64,000 nucleotides of DNA, from positions 434,001-498,000 of the forward strand of contig JAHZIX010000045.1 in the NCBI GenBank assembly GCA_022601195.1, read 5' to 3'. The DNA is from Deltaproteobacteria bacterium (lineage in GTDB: Bacteria > Acidobacteriota > Thermoanaerobaculia > Multivoradales > JAHZIX01). The notes under the pieces are model-generated. The model ran no database searches and was not told the origin of the DNA. It was given only the letters and a program-made list of their open reading frames with translations. Shown piece by piece: positions 35,425 to 43,399 of this stretch. Both the position numbers and the translations under genes were made by a program. Position 1 is the first letter of the stretch. The number at the start of each line of letters is the position of its first letter.

Positions 35425-36293
35425 GAACTCGCCCCCTGGCCGTTCTCAAGATCGGCGGCTCACTCCTGTCGAGCGATGCCTGCCTGGATTCCGCGGTGGA
35501 AGAGATCCATCGTTGGCTCGGCGATGGCTATCAACCCCTGGTCGTGGTTTCTGCCTACGGCGCCCTCACGGACCAGCTGTCCCGGCGGGCCCTAGCGATT
35601 TCGCCGCTGCCCGACTCTGGGGCCTACGCGAGTTTTCTCTCCTCCGGCGAGGCCCTTTCGGTGGCGGCTCTTGGGTTGGCCACCCGTCGTCAGGGCTTGC
35701 ATTCGGAGATGATCCCGGTGTCGGAGCTCGGTCTCGAAACTTCGGGAGATCACCTGGAGGCGGAGCCACGAAAGTTACGGCCGAAGGCGTTGCGACGGGC
35801 CTTGGAAAATTACGACGTCGTGTTGGTGCCCGGCTTCGTGGGCGCTGCCCTGGATGGCAGTGCGACCCTCCTGGGGCGCGGAGGATCGGACATGACCGCC
35901 ATTTTCCTAGCCGCGCGGCTCCGAGCGGAGCGCTGTGTGCTGCTCAAGGATGTCGACGGCTGGTTCGTGGAGGACCCCCGGCAGCGGGACGCCGGCGTTC
36001 CCCGCTACCAGACCCTTCATTGGCGAGACGCCATTTCGGTCCCTTGTCCCATCGTCCAGAGTCGAGCGGTGGAGCTCTCGGCTCGCCTCGACATGCCTTT
36101 CGAAGTCGCCGCCTATGATTCCAAGGGCGGCACCCGAGTCGGCAGGGAAGAGACCAGAATTGCAGCCTCAGTCTCCTCGGGAAGATCCGAGAAAATCTGC
36201 GAAGACCCTCTTCCCCCTTTCAGCTTGGCTTCCTGGCGCAGCGATCCAGGAAAACTCGGCCAGTCCGGTGAGCCGGGAGGGCCCAGATCATGA
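35421..36293 (+). CDS. Aspartokinase-like amino acid kinase without ACT domains
   Basis: The 290-residue amino-acid-kinase-fold protein has 'VLKIGGSLLSSD' at the N terminus, 'VVVSAYGALTDQL' and the aspartokinase-type 'TLLGRGGSDMTAIFLAARL' plus 'CVLLKDVDGWFVEDPRQ'. Ordinary aspartokinases carry two C-terminal ACT domains; here only ~50 low-complexity residues follow the catalytic domain, so allosteric feedback by lysine, threonine or methionine through ACT would be absent. The start ATG 35,421 overlaps the metB stop, and its own stop overlaps the metC-like start (ATGA), so it is tightly coupled. It probably makes aspartyl phosphate for the methionine branch; a different amino acid substrate is possible. 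Confidence 0.78.
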   Translation: MRTRPLAVLKIGGSLLSSDACLDSAVEEIHRWLGDGYQPLVVVSAYGALTDQLSRRALAISPLPDSGAYASFLSSGEALSVAALGLATRRQGLHSEMIPVSELGLETSGDHLEAEPRKLRPKALRRALENYDVVLVPGFVGAALDGSATLLGRGGSDMTAIFLAARLRAERCVLLKDVDGWFVEDPRQRDAGVPRYQTLHWRDAISVPCPIVQSRAVELSARLDMPFEVAAYDSKGGTRVGREETRIAASVSSGRSEKICEDPLPPFSLASWRSDPGKLGQSGEPGGPRS

Positions 36294-37516
36294 CCGCTGT
36301 AGAGACTCTTCTCGTCCACCGACCTCGAGTTCCCGGCGAGCCAGCGGGGGCTTCCAGTACTCCCATCTACCAAACGGCGACCTTTTCGGTGAGCCCAGGA
36401 GGGGACTGGGATTACTCTCGTTCCGGCAACCCCACTCGAGATGTCTTGGAGCAACATCTGGCTCGTCTCGACGGTGCCGCACGTTCTTTGGCCTATGCCA
36501 GTGGCATGGCGGCAGTGGCGGCAGTTCTACGACTGGCTCCCGCAGGAAGCGAGGTAGTGGCGGGCTGCGACCTCTACGGGGGCTCTCTCCGCTTTCTCGC
36601 TGAGCTGGCGCGAGATCGGGGGGTAGAGGTCCGCTTGGCCGACACCACCAACCTCACCAGCTTGCGCGACGCCCTATCCCCGCGGACCTCTCTGGTGTGG
36701 CTGGAAACCCCCTCGAACCCCCGGTTGGGCATCAGCGATATCAAGGCCATCTGCACTCTCGCTCATGGAGTGGGAGCATGGGTAGCAGTGGACAACTCCA
36801 TACACTCTCCCTACCTGCAGAAACCCCTCGAAGAAGGAGCAGACCTGGCGGTGCAATCCGCCACCAAGGCCTTGGGCGGTCACAGCGATCTCACTGCAGG
36901 GGTGGTCTCCGTTAGCGACCCGGTTCTGGGCGAACGGCTGGCGTTCCGGCAGAACGCCGAGGGCAACGCTCTGTCGCCCTTCGAGAGTTGGCTTTTGCTA
37001 CGGGGCATGGAGACATTGGCCGTGCGGTTGCCCCGGCAGCTGGAAAATGCGCGCTATTTGACCCAGAGGCTACGGGCGCACCGGGCAACGAAGGGCCTCT
37101 ACACCTCGCCGAAGTCCTTCTTGGTCAGCCTCGAGACAGCCTCTGTCGAAGAGTCGCGGCGGGTGATCGCTTCCCTGCGCCTCTTTCGCACTACGGTGAG
37201 CTTTGGGGGAGTGACCTCCTCCGCCAGTCTGCCCTGCGAGATGTCCCATGCTTCGGTGCCGAAGAAATGGCGGGGTGACCAGGGGCTTTCACCGAGTTTG
37301 ATTCGACTCTCTATAGGAATCGAGGATCCGCAGGATCTCTGGGGCGATTTGCTTGCCGCCCTGGACGGGGCCGCTGTTTCTAAACAGCGCCGAGCCCCAG
37401 AGAGCACCGCTCCCCAAGAACATGTGGGGCAGGCCCCCGGCAGTCTAGAGGTCTACCACTGCAGTAGCACCAACTCGGAACAGAAGCCGGGCCCCATGGC
37501 CACCACCAGGCCATAG
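36290..37516 (+). CDS. metC: Second Cys/Met-metabolism PLP enzyme (cystathionine beta-lyase-like)
   Basis: It belongs to the same superfamily as the gene at 34,210 but is clearly diverged (408 residues). It shows 'TPIYQTATFSVSP', 'YSRSGNPTRDVLE', 'AYASGMAAVAAVL', 'LETPSNPRLGI', 'AVDNSIHSPYLQKP' and the PLP lysine motif 'AVQSATKALGGHSD', then 'VSFGGVTSSASLP'. A MetB-like plus MetC-like pair in one SAM-controlled operon suggests a transsulfuration route to homocysteine, though either could instead be a sulfhydrylase. Its last 64 bases overlap the convergent type III PKS gene on the other strand. Confidence 0.75.
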   Translation: MTAVETLLVHRPRVPGEPAGASSTPIYQTATFSVSPGGDWDYSRSGNPTRDVLEQHLARLDGAARSLAYASGMAAVAAVLRLAPAGSEVVAGCDLYGGSLRFLAELARDRGVEVRLADTTNLTSLRDALSPRTSLVWLETPSNPRLGISDIKAICTLAHGVGAWVAVDNSIHSPYLQKPLEEGADLAVQSATKALGGHSDLTAGVVSVSDPVLGERLAFRQNAEGNALSPFESWLLLRGMETLAVRLPRQLENARYLTQRLRAHRATKGLYTSPKSFLVSLETASVEESRRVIASLRLFRTTVSFGGVTSSASLPCEMSHASVPKKWRGDQGLSPSLIRLSIGIEDPQDLWGDLLAALDGAAVSKQRRAPESTAPQEHVGQAPGSLEVYHCSSTNSEQKPGPMATTRP

Positions 37517-38508
37517 CTTCCGGGGGCTGGCTGGTGGTGCTCCAGGGTTTCCTGAAGGACGAGTAGAACGGAGGAAGACGACAGGTTGCCGACCTCTCGC
37601 AGGCTTCTCCAGGTGACGTCTAGGGCACCCTCGGGAAGGTCTAGGGCGTCCTCCATGGCTTCGAGCACTTTGGGTCCGCCGGGGTGACAGACCCAGGTGG
37701 CAATATCCGAAATCTCGAGCTGGTGCTCGCCGAGGAAGGAGCGAACGTCCCGGGAGAGATGCTCCCGGGCCATGGTGGGAACCTCCGCGGAGAGGATGAT
37801 CTGAAAACCCCTCTCCGAGATGTCCCAGCCCATGACCTCTTCGGAGTTCGGGTAGAAGACGGAGCGTACGGCCACAACGTTCGGGCCGCTAGCCGCCTTG
37901 GGGTGGTCCCTTCCAGCGACCACCACGGCGGCGGCTCCGTCGCCGAACAACCCACTGGCGATGAGGTTGGGTATTTGCAAGTCTTGTTTCTGCAAGGTGA
38001 GGGAACAGAGCTCAACCGACAGCAGCACAGCTACCTGATCCGGGTAGGCCTTGACGTAGTCCGCCGCTCTGGAGATTCCTGCAGCCCCGGCGACGCAGCC
38101 GAGGCCGAAGATGGGCATTCGCTTGACTCGGCTGGGAAGCCCGAGTCGATTCATGAGCCGAGCGTCGATGGAAGGGGTCGCCACTCCCGTGACGGTGACG
38201 AAAATCAGCGCATCGACATCGTTCAAAGAGAGGTCAGCCTTGGCGAGGGCATTTCGAACGGCGGTTTCACCAACCTCCTGGGCGACTTGAATCCAGGCGG
38301 AGTTAGCTTGGCCCCAGGTATCGAGGGACGCATACTCCTCCATGGGCAACGCTAGGTGTCGCCCACCCACCAACACGTGGCGGTGAAGCCGCTCCAAGCG
38401 TTCCGGGTTGTAGTAGCGCTCCCCCCAGAGGTTTTGCAATTCTCGGAGCAGGGTTTCTTGGTCGTAGTAATGAGGAGGCAGGCAGCTACCGACCGAGGAA
38501 ATTCTCAT
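37453..38508 (-). CDS. Type III polyketide synthase (chalcone/stilbene synthase family)
   Basis: The 351-residue condensing enzyme extends an acyl starter with malonyl units and cyclises it. The catalytic triad is intact: Cys138 in 'FGLGCVAGAAG', His275 in 'WVCHPGGPK' and Asn308 in 'REVGNLSSSS'. The start ATG 38,508 has GGGGAAG upstream; the frame runs on to 38,643 but that part overlaps the upstream membrane-protein gene and is rejected. Bacterial relatives make alkylresorcinols or alkylpyrones. The FAAL, ACP, methyltransferase and flavoprotein genes at 28,799-32,590 supply the other steps known from srs-type phenolic-lipid operons. The product is inferred only. Confidence 0.9.
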   Translation of the reverse strand: MRISSVGSCLPPHYYDQETLLRELQNLWGERYYNPERLERLHRHVLVGGRHLALPMEEYASLDTWGQANSAWIQVAQEVGETAVRNALAKADLSLNDVDALIFVTVTGVATPSIDARLMNRLGLPSRVKRMPIFGLGCVAGAAGISRAADYVKAYPDQVAVLLSVELCSLTLQKQDLQIPNLIASGLFGDGAAAVVVAGRDHPKAASGPNVVAVRSVFYPNSEEVMGWDISERGFQIILSAEVPTMAREHLSRDVRSFLGEHQLEISDIATWVCHPGGPKVLEAMEDALDLPEGALDVTWRSLREVGNLSSSSVLLVLQETLEHHQPAPGSYGLVVAMGPGFCSELVLLQW

Positions 38509-38530
38509 GGTGACTTCCCCGGGTTGGGGT

Positions 38531-38914
38531 TCATCCTTCCATCCGGCGGGCCAGGGCCACGAGCACGAGGCCGCAAATGCTGTAGGCAACCAGCCATCCG
38601 GCGGCGACCCAGCCCGGCTGAGCCGGCAGCGCTCCGGCGGCACCCAATGAGAGGACCAGAGCTGGCCCTCGGAAGACCCAGGCGATCCAACCCGTCATCA
38701 GTCCGTCGAGCCAGCGACTTTTTCCGGGACTCGGGGCGGCTCCACGGAGGAGCAGGTAGAGAGTGGTGAGGCCGACCGACTCCAACAGCCAGGTGCCGAG
38801 CTCGAGGCGGGCGGGCAAATTCACCCCAAGACCCAAGCCAAGGGCTTCCCAGGCGAAATGAAAAAGGGCCAGGCCCAGGACTGTGGCAGGAATAGCGAGA
38901 AAGATAAATCTCAT
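38531..38914 (-). CDS. Small membrane protein upstream of the type III PKS
   Basis: This 127-residue protein has about four hydrophobic helices ('FLAIPATVLGLALFHFAW', 'LESVGLTTLYLLL', 'FRGPALVLSLGAAGAL', 'AGWLVAYSICGLVLVALA') and a short basic C terminus. It ends 22 bases before the PKS start on the same strand, so they are probably co-transcribed. I recognise no family. A role in membrane placement or export of the lipid product is inference from context. Confidence 0.6.
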   Translation of the reverse strand: MRFIFLAIPATVLGLALFHFAWEALGLGLGVNLPARLELGTWLLESVGLTTLYLLLRGAAPSPGKSRWLDGLMTGWIAWVFRGPALVLSLGAAGALPAQPGWVAAGWLVAYSICGLVLVALARRMEG

Positions 38915-39176
38915 CAGAGGAACTCGATCATAGCAGCCCGCGGTGAGAGTCGCTCGTTGCCTAGCACGGGGAATCTGGTTCTAGATCCAGGCGAAGAACC
39001 GGAGACAAAGTAAGAGGTTTGACGGGGGTTCTTCAACGAAGAGCTGCTGCCAGAGAGCTGTTCGAAGGCCGAGTGAGCTTTGCTACAGGCAAGTGAATTA
39101 TGGATTTCCTTATATTTTCAGAGGAGAATCCTGATAGGAACCCTAGCGAGGGCGAACCAAGCTGGTGCGCGAAGCG

Positions 39177-39182
39177 TATACT
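39177..39182 (+). promoter_or_regulatory. -10 box (TATACT) of the glycosyltransferase/arsM cluster
   Basis: TATACT ends 12 bases before ATG 39,195, giving a predicted leader of only ~5-6 bases. The -35 region is not obvious. It supports ATG 39,195 as the start. Confidence 0.4.
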
Positions 39183-39194
39183 GTTTTGAGCGAT

Positions 39195-39962
39195 ATGAAA
39201 CAGAAGATCCAACAACCGACCCTTCTCGTCTTCACCCTCGGCGCTGCCGTGGAAAGTCGTCGGCGTCGATTATTGCCGGGTTCCTTGGGCCGAGCTGAGA
39301 GGCGACTCCACCAGAAATGTCTCGACGATGTCTTGGAAGCGGGCCGCAGCGAAGGTTTCCGTCTAGAAGTTTCGTGCCCTCGCCCTTTGACCTTGCCTTC
39401 GGATGCTCAGCGGGTAAGCCAGCTAGGTTCGAGCTTTGGAGAGCGGTTGGTGGGTGCTCTGGAGGATGGGTTTCGGCGAAACGGAAGCCCCCTATTTCTA
39501 GTGGGTTCCGATATACCGGACCTTCAGTCGGCACATTTGCGTCAAGCTGCTGAGCATTTGAAGAAGACTCCGCGTGGAGTCGTCATAGGCCCGTCGCCGG
39601 ACGGAGGGATTTACCTCCTGGCCAGCAATCTCCCTCTGGGGGAGCTTCTCCTCCGGGTTCGTTGGTGCCGTTCGGATTGTCGCCAGAGCCTGCTGGACGA
39701 GCTCCGTAGAGCCGGCCTGACCCCGTTTTTGCTCGAGCCCCTCTCGGATCTAGATCAGCCTTCGGACCTAGAACAACTTCTCGCCGTCAGCGGCCGTGCT
39801 CTGCACCGTTGGCAGCTTTGGTTGGCTCCCCTCAGGAGTCTTCTCGCTTCCCTTCGCAGACCTCTACCCAGCCTTTTCAGCCGGCCACCGAAACCGGTGC
39901 CGGTGCCGGTTCGTTCCGGCCGCGCTCCTCCCTACGGGTGCGAGCCCTCCTCTTGGCGCTAG
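39195..39962 (+). CDS. TIGR04282-type glycosyltransferase (DUF2064)
   Basis: The 255-residue protein is GT-A-like, with 'FLVGSDIPDLQSAHLRQA' (a nucleotide-sugar/metal motif) and 'IGPSPDGGIYLLA' as in the DUF2064 family, which is annotated as the arsenosugar-biosynthesis glycosyltransferase family TIGR04282. The N terminus differs from the usual 'KxPxxGxVKTRL' motif and is Arg-rich instead, so activity may be altered. ATG 39,195 is preceded by a TATACT box. It is the first gene of a plus-strand block; the next is an ArsM-type methyltransferase, which supports an organoarsenical role by context. Confidence 0.75.
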   Translation: MKQKIQQPTLLVFTLGAAVESRRRRLLPGSLGRAERRLHQKCLDDVLEAGRSEGFRLEVSCPRPLTLPSDAQRVSQLGSSFGERLVGALEDGFRRNGSPLFLVGSDIPDLQSAHLRQAAEHLKKTPRGVVIGPSPDGGIYLLASNLPLGELLLRVRWCRSDCRQSLLDELRRAGLTPFLLEPLSDLDQPSDLEQLLAVSGRALHRWQLWLAPLRSLLASLRRPLPSLFSRPPKPVPVPVRSGRAPPYGCEPSSWR

Positions 39963-40070
39963 ACCGCCGGGCTCGCCTTTCCTAGAGCTAGACATCGAAG
40001 TTCAGCTAGTTATGGCCGCTCCTTAGGGGCGATTTGTCGTTGTTTTGGAAGTAGTGCGAGGAAAGTACCC

Positions 40071-41219
40071 ATGAATGTCGAGACTGTTGTTAAAGAACGT
40101 TATGCCCAGGGAGCTCAGGCTCAAGAGGAGGCTCTGTGTTGCCCGGTGGACTACGATCCCCAATACCTGGCCGTCATCCCGGAAGAGGTCTTGGCAAAAG
40201 ACTACGGATGTGGTGATCCGAGCAAGTATGTGCGGTCGGGCGAGACGGTGCTGGATTTGGGCAGTGGCACGGGCAAGATCTGCTTCATCGCCTCCCAGGT
40301 GGTGGGTCCTGAGGGCAAGGTGATCGGAGTCGATATGACTCATGAAATGCTCTCCGTAGCTCGCACCAACGCTCCGGTGGTGGCAGAACGGATCGGTTAT
40401 GCCAACGTCGAGTTTCGTCGCGGGTACATCCAAGACCTGTCCCTCGACCTGGATTTGCTCGACCTGGAGCTCGCCGCTGCCCCGGTGAGCTCTGCGGAAG
40501 GGTTGGTGGCCGCAGAGGGCCTTTGCCAAAGACTGCGGAGTGCTCAGCCCCTGGTGGAAAGCGACACTGTCGACGTGGTGGTCTCCAATTGCGTCCTCAA
40601 TTTGGTCGCTGGTGACCAAAAGCGCCAGCTCTTCGAGGAAATCTACCGTGTACTGAAGCGCGGTGGGCGGGCAGTGATCTCCGATATTGTCAGCGACGAG
40701 CTGGTACCAGAGGAAATGCAGAAAGATGCGGATCTTTGGAGCGGTTGCATTTCCGGTGCTCTGACCGAGCAAGGTTTCCTCAAAGCCTTCGAAGACGCTG
40801 GTTTCTATGGCGTTCGCATCGTCGAGCGACAGCAGGAAGCTTGGCGCACCGTCGAGGGTATCGAGTTTCGCTCTCTGACCATCGAAGCCTTCAAGGGAAA
40901 AGAGGGGCCTTGTTTCGAAAGGAACCAGGCGGTGGTTTACCGAGGGCCCTTCAAGGAGGTGGTGGACGACGACGGTCATCGCATGGAACGGGGCCATCGC
41001 TATGCCGTTTGCGACAAGACCTTCCAGATCTACCGGCGTGAGCCCTACCGCTCCAGCTTTGAGTTCGTGGAGCCCCTGGTAGATATCCCTCTCGCCGAAG
41101 CACAACTTTTCGATTGCTCTCGCACTGTTCTGCGGTCTCCCAAGGAGACAAAAGGCCAGGACTACACGGCCACTACCGAGGCCATCGAATGCTGTGGTCC
41201 CGACGATGCCTGTTGCTGA
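40071..41219 (+). CDS. arsM: Arsenite methyltransferase (ArsM type)
   Basis: This SAM-dependent enzyme methylates As(III). The 382 residues have SAM motif I 'VLDLGSGTGK' (60-69), 'VIGVDMTHEML' (84-94), and cysteines at 23-24, 47, 174 ('SNCVLNLV') and 226 ('WSGCISGAL'). The last two match in position the arsenite-binding pair of known ArsM enzymes. A C-terminal 'ECCGPDDACC' tail adds two more Cys pairs. An insertion of ~35 residues (125-160) sits between motif II and Cys174. A good Shine-Dalgarno (GAGGAAAG) precedes the ATG. The 3' end overlaps the radical SAM gene. This is the most diagnostic gene in the cluster. Confidence 0.87.
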   Translation: MNVETVVKERYAQGAQAQEEALCCPVDYDPQYLAVIPEEVLAKDYGCGDPSKYVRSGETVLDLGSGTGKICFIASQVVGPEGKVIGVDMTHEMLSVARTNAPVVAERIGYANVEFRRGYIQDLSLDLDLLDLELAAAPVSSAEGLVAAEGLCQRLRSAQPLVESDTVDVVVSNCVLNLVAGDQKRQLFEEIYRVLKRGGRAVISDIVSDELVPEEMQKDADLWSGCISGALTEQGFLKAFEDAGFYGVRIVERQQEAWRTVEGIEFRSLTIEAFKGKEGPCFERNQAVVYRGPFKEVVDDDGHRMERGHRYAVCDKTFQIYRREPYRSSFEFVEPLVDIPLAEAQLFDCSRTVLRSPKETKGQDYTATTEAIECCGPDDACC

Positions 41220-42204
41220 GCCGGTCGATCCAAACGTGATGGATGTAGAAACGAAGCCATCGTTGCCCGTTGGCGATGATCGTGCCGGTTCCGGTTCCGA
41301 GGACATTGGAGGGGAAGTGGAAGGCAGTCCTTCGGCTGCTTCGGAAGCCCATCCGGAAGTCGTCCTGAGATCCCTCGACACGTTGTGGTTTCAGGTGGCG
41401 GGTACGGTGTGCAACCTCGCCTGCACCCACTGCTTCGTCTCCAGCTCCCCCACCAACCGCACTCACGAGTTCATGACCTTGCAGCAGGTGCAGAGCTTCT
41501 TGGATGAAGCAGCCGGCTTGGGAGTGAAGGAGTACTACTTTACCGGTGGCGAAGCCTTCTTGAACCCGGAGATGGAGGCGATCTTAGAGGCTACTCTTCG
41601 AGTGGGCCCGGCCTCGGTCCTAACCAATGGTTTGCTCTTGGATCGGCAGCGGTGCGAGCGCTTGAAGGCTCTGGCGGAGGGGGCGGAGTACTCGTTGGAT
41701 ATCCGCATCTCCCTGGACGGCTACGACGCGGAGAGTAACGATGCGATTCGCGGCCCCGGAACTTTCGACCGGGTTCTAGAAGCTCTATCTCTCCTCGCGG
41801 AGGTCGAGCTCAATCCGGTTCTGACGGTCACCGAGGTCTATCGCGAGTTGGCCAGCCATGAGGGCAAGGAGCGGTTCTTCGAGCTGCTCCGAGGTCTCGG
41901 GTTGACCAAGCCACGGCTCAAGGTGCTGCCCATTTTTCAGATCGGTGCGGAGGCCGAGCGTTCCAATGCCTATCAGAGCTGGCAGCGGCTGCGAGAGGGC
42001 GACCTACCGGATACGGAGTGGGATCATTTGCAGTGCTCTTCCTGCCGCATGGTCACCGAGAAAGGGGTCTGGGTCTGTCCGATCTTGGTCAACGAGCCTC
42101 AGGCCCGCATGGGGGAGCGACTCGCCGACACTCTCGAGCCTTTTCCTCTGGATCACCCCGCGTGCTGGACCTGTCACGCCTATGGGGTCAGCTGCCGCAC
42201 TTGA
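41206..42204 (+). CDS. Radical SAM enzyme with cysteine-rich C terminus
   Basis: The 332-residue iron-sulfur enzyme has the radical SAM motif 'VCNLACTHCF' (Cys69, 73, 76), 'EYYFTGGEAFLNPEM', 'SVLTNGLLL' and 'DIRISLDGYDAE', as in the SPASM group. The C-terminal part has 'CSSCRMV', 'GVWVCPIL' and 'ACWTCHAYGVSC' and could bind auxiliary clusters. It lacks the DUF3641 domain of the known arsenosugar enzyme ArsS, so it is a different radical SAM family. The start is uncertain: ATG 41,206 overlaps the arsM stop, ATG 41,239 is an alternative, and neither has a clear binding site. Confidence 0.82.
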   Translation: MPVAEPVDPNVMDVETKPSLPVGDDRAGSGSEDIGGEVEGSPSAASEAHPEVVLRSLDTLWFQVAGTVCNLACTHCFVSSSPTNRTHEFMTLQQVQSFLDEAAGLGVKEYYFTGGEAFLNPEMEAILEATLRVGPASVLTNGLLLDRQRCERLKALAEGAEYSLDIRISLDGYDAESNDAIRGPGTFDRVLEALSLLAEVELNPVLTVTEVYRELASHEGKERFFELLRGLGLTKPRLKVLPIFQIGAEAERSNAYQSWQRLREGDLPDTEWDHLQCSSCRMVTEKGVWVCPILVNEPQARMGERLADTLEPFPLDHPACWTCHAYGVSCRT

Positions 42205-42216
42205 GGAGGCTAAAGC

Positions 42217-43245
42217 ATGGCTGATTCAATGGACCACAAGACTTTCCGCCGTCTGACCACGGAAGACGATGCTTTCGTGCGGGAATACCGCCAGCGGCTG
42301 ACAGCTCACCGAGGTATGGCAACTTTGGGCGAGAAGCTGGTGCCTCTGGAAGAGTTTCGCCGCGCTGCCGCCAGCTCGGGCCGAGCCCTCACTGAAGGCC
42401 AGCGCGAGGAGGCTGCCAGTCGATTCTTGGCGGGCCCGGCGGATTCGACTCCGGTGGAAGGCCCATTCGAGCGCATCGCTGTTTTTGGAGGGGTCTACAA
42501 CAACCACTTCGCCCTCGAGGCCTTGTTGGAGGATGCGGCGCGAAGAGGGGCTGAAACGATCTACTGCTTGGGAGATCTCGGAGGGTTCGGTCCTCATCCG
42601 GAGAAAGTTCGCCCATTGCTGGCCCAGGGCGAAGTGCAAGTGATTCAGGGCAACTACGAAGAATCTCTCGCCAGTGGCCGCGAGGATTGCAATTGCGGCT
42701 ACACGGATCCGCGAGACAATCACTTCGCGGAGATTTCCTACCGTTATACGGAGTCGCGCTGCTCAGCGGAGTTCAAGGCATGGATGGGAGCCCTGCCCCT
42801 TCGTCGCCGGGTTCGCCTGGGGGACCGGGAGCTCCTGTTAGTTCACGGCTCGCCCCGCCGCATCAACGAGTTCCTCTTCCACTCTTCGTCACCAGCTCCT
42901 TTTCTTGAAGCCATGTTGCAGCAGAATCGTTGCGACGCCATTCTGTGTACTCACACGGGACTTCAGTGGCACCGCCAGCTTTCCGGCGGGGATGCGATCA
43001 ACGTGGGAGTTATCGGTCGCCCCGCCAACGACGGGGCTACCCATGTGTGGTATTCCATGTTGAGCGCGGGGCGGAATCGGTTGGAAGTGGAGCTTCTCCC
43101 TCTCGAATATGATTTCGAAGCGTTGGCTCGGGAGATGGTTCGAGAAGAGCTTCCCGCCGAGTTTGTGGAAACGATACAGACCGGCTGGTGGACCACTTGT
43201 CTCGAAATTCTTCCACCTAACGAAAGAGCGGTGTCCAGGTTCTGA
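42217..43245 (+). CDS. Metallophosphoesterase-like protein with degenerate first motif
   Basis: The 342 residues comprise an N-terminal ~85-residue helical region and a calcineurin-like fold. Motifs seen are 'CLGDLGGFGPHP' (118-128), 'GNYEE' (145-149), 'VHGSP' (209-213) and 'CTHTG' (244-248) with His252. The first motif, normally D-x-H that binds metal, reads 'FGGVYNNHFALEALL' (90-104), so the Asp and His are replaced by Gly and Tyr. A changed metal site or non-hydrolytic role is possible. GGAGG precedes the ATG, 12 bases after the radical SAM gene. Family-wide conservation of this change cannot be judged here. Confidence 0.78.
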   Translation: MADSMDHKTFRRLTTEDDAFVREYRQRLTAHRGMATLGEKLVPLEEFRRAAASSGRALTEGQREEAASRFLAGPADSTPVEGPFERIAVFGGVYNNHFALEALLEDAARRGAETIYCLGDLGGFGPHPEKVRPLLAQGEVQVIQGNYEESLASGREDCNCGYTDPRDNHFAEISYRYTESRCSAEFKAWMGALPLRRRVRLGDRELLLVHGSPRRINEFLFHSSSPAPFLEAMLQQNRCDAILCTHTGLQWHRQLSGGDAINVGVIGRPANDGATHVWYSMLSAGRNRLEVELLPLEYDFEALAREMVREELPAEFVETIQTGWWTTCLEILPPNERAVSRF

Positions 43246-43399
43246 CCTCCGCGGCGCACTCAGAAGAAGAGTGCGTGAGTCGTGTCCGCGCCCTCAAGGG
43301 GTCCGAGGGGTAGGATCCCCGGGGCCCATTCATCGATACCTCGCCGGGGAAACCGGGAGGATCGGTGCGTTTCAAGTAGGAACGCTGGAAGGAAATATT

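Noticed and set aside
40023-41381. Long minus-strand frame of 452 codons covering arsM
   Set aside because: It is antisense to a gene with clear ArsM motifs and a good ribosome binding site; no family features on the minus strand.
41206-42204. Identity as the known arsenosugar enzyme ArsS
   Set aside because: No DUF3641-like C-terminal domain; the Cys-rich SPASM-like tail indicates another radical SAM family.
43109-43399. N-terminal extension of the flavoprotein upstream of TTG 43,400
   Set aside because: Overlaps the phosphoesterase gene and has no family similarity; TTG 43,400 has GGAAGG.
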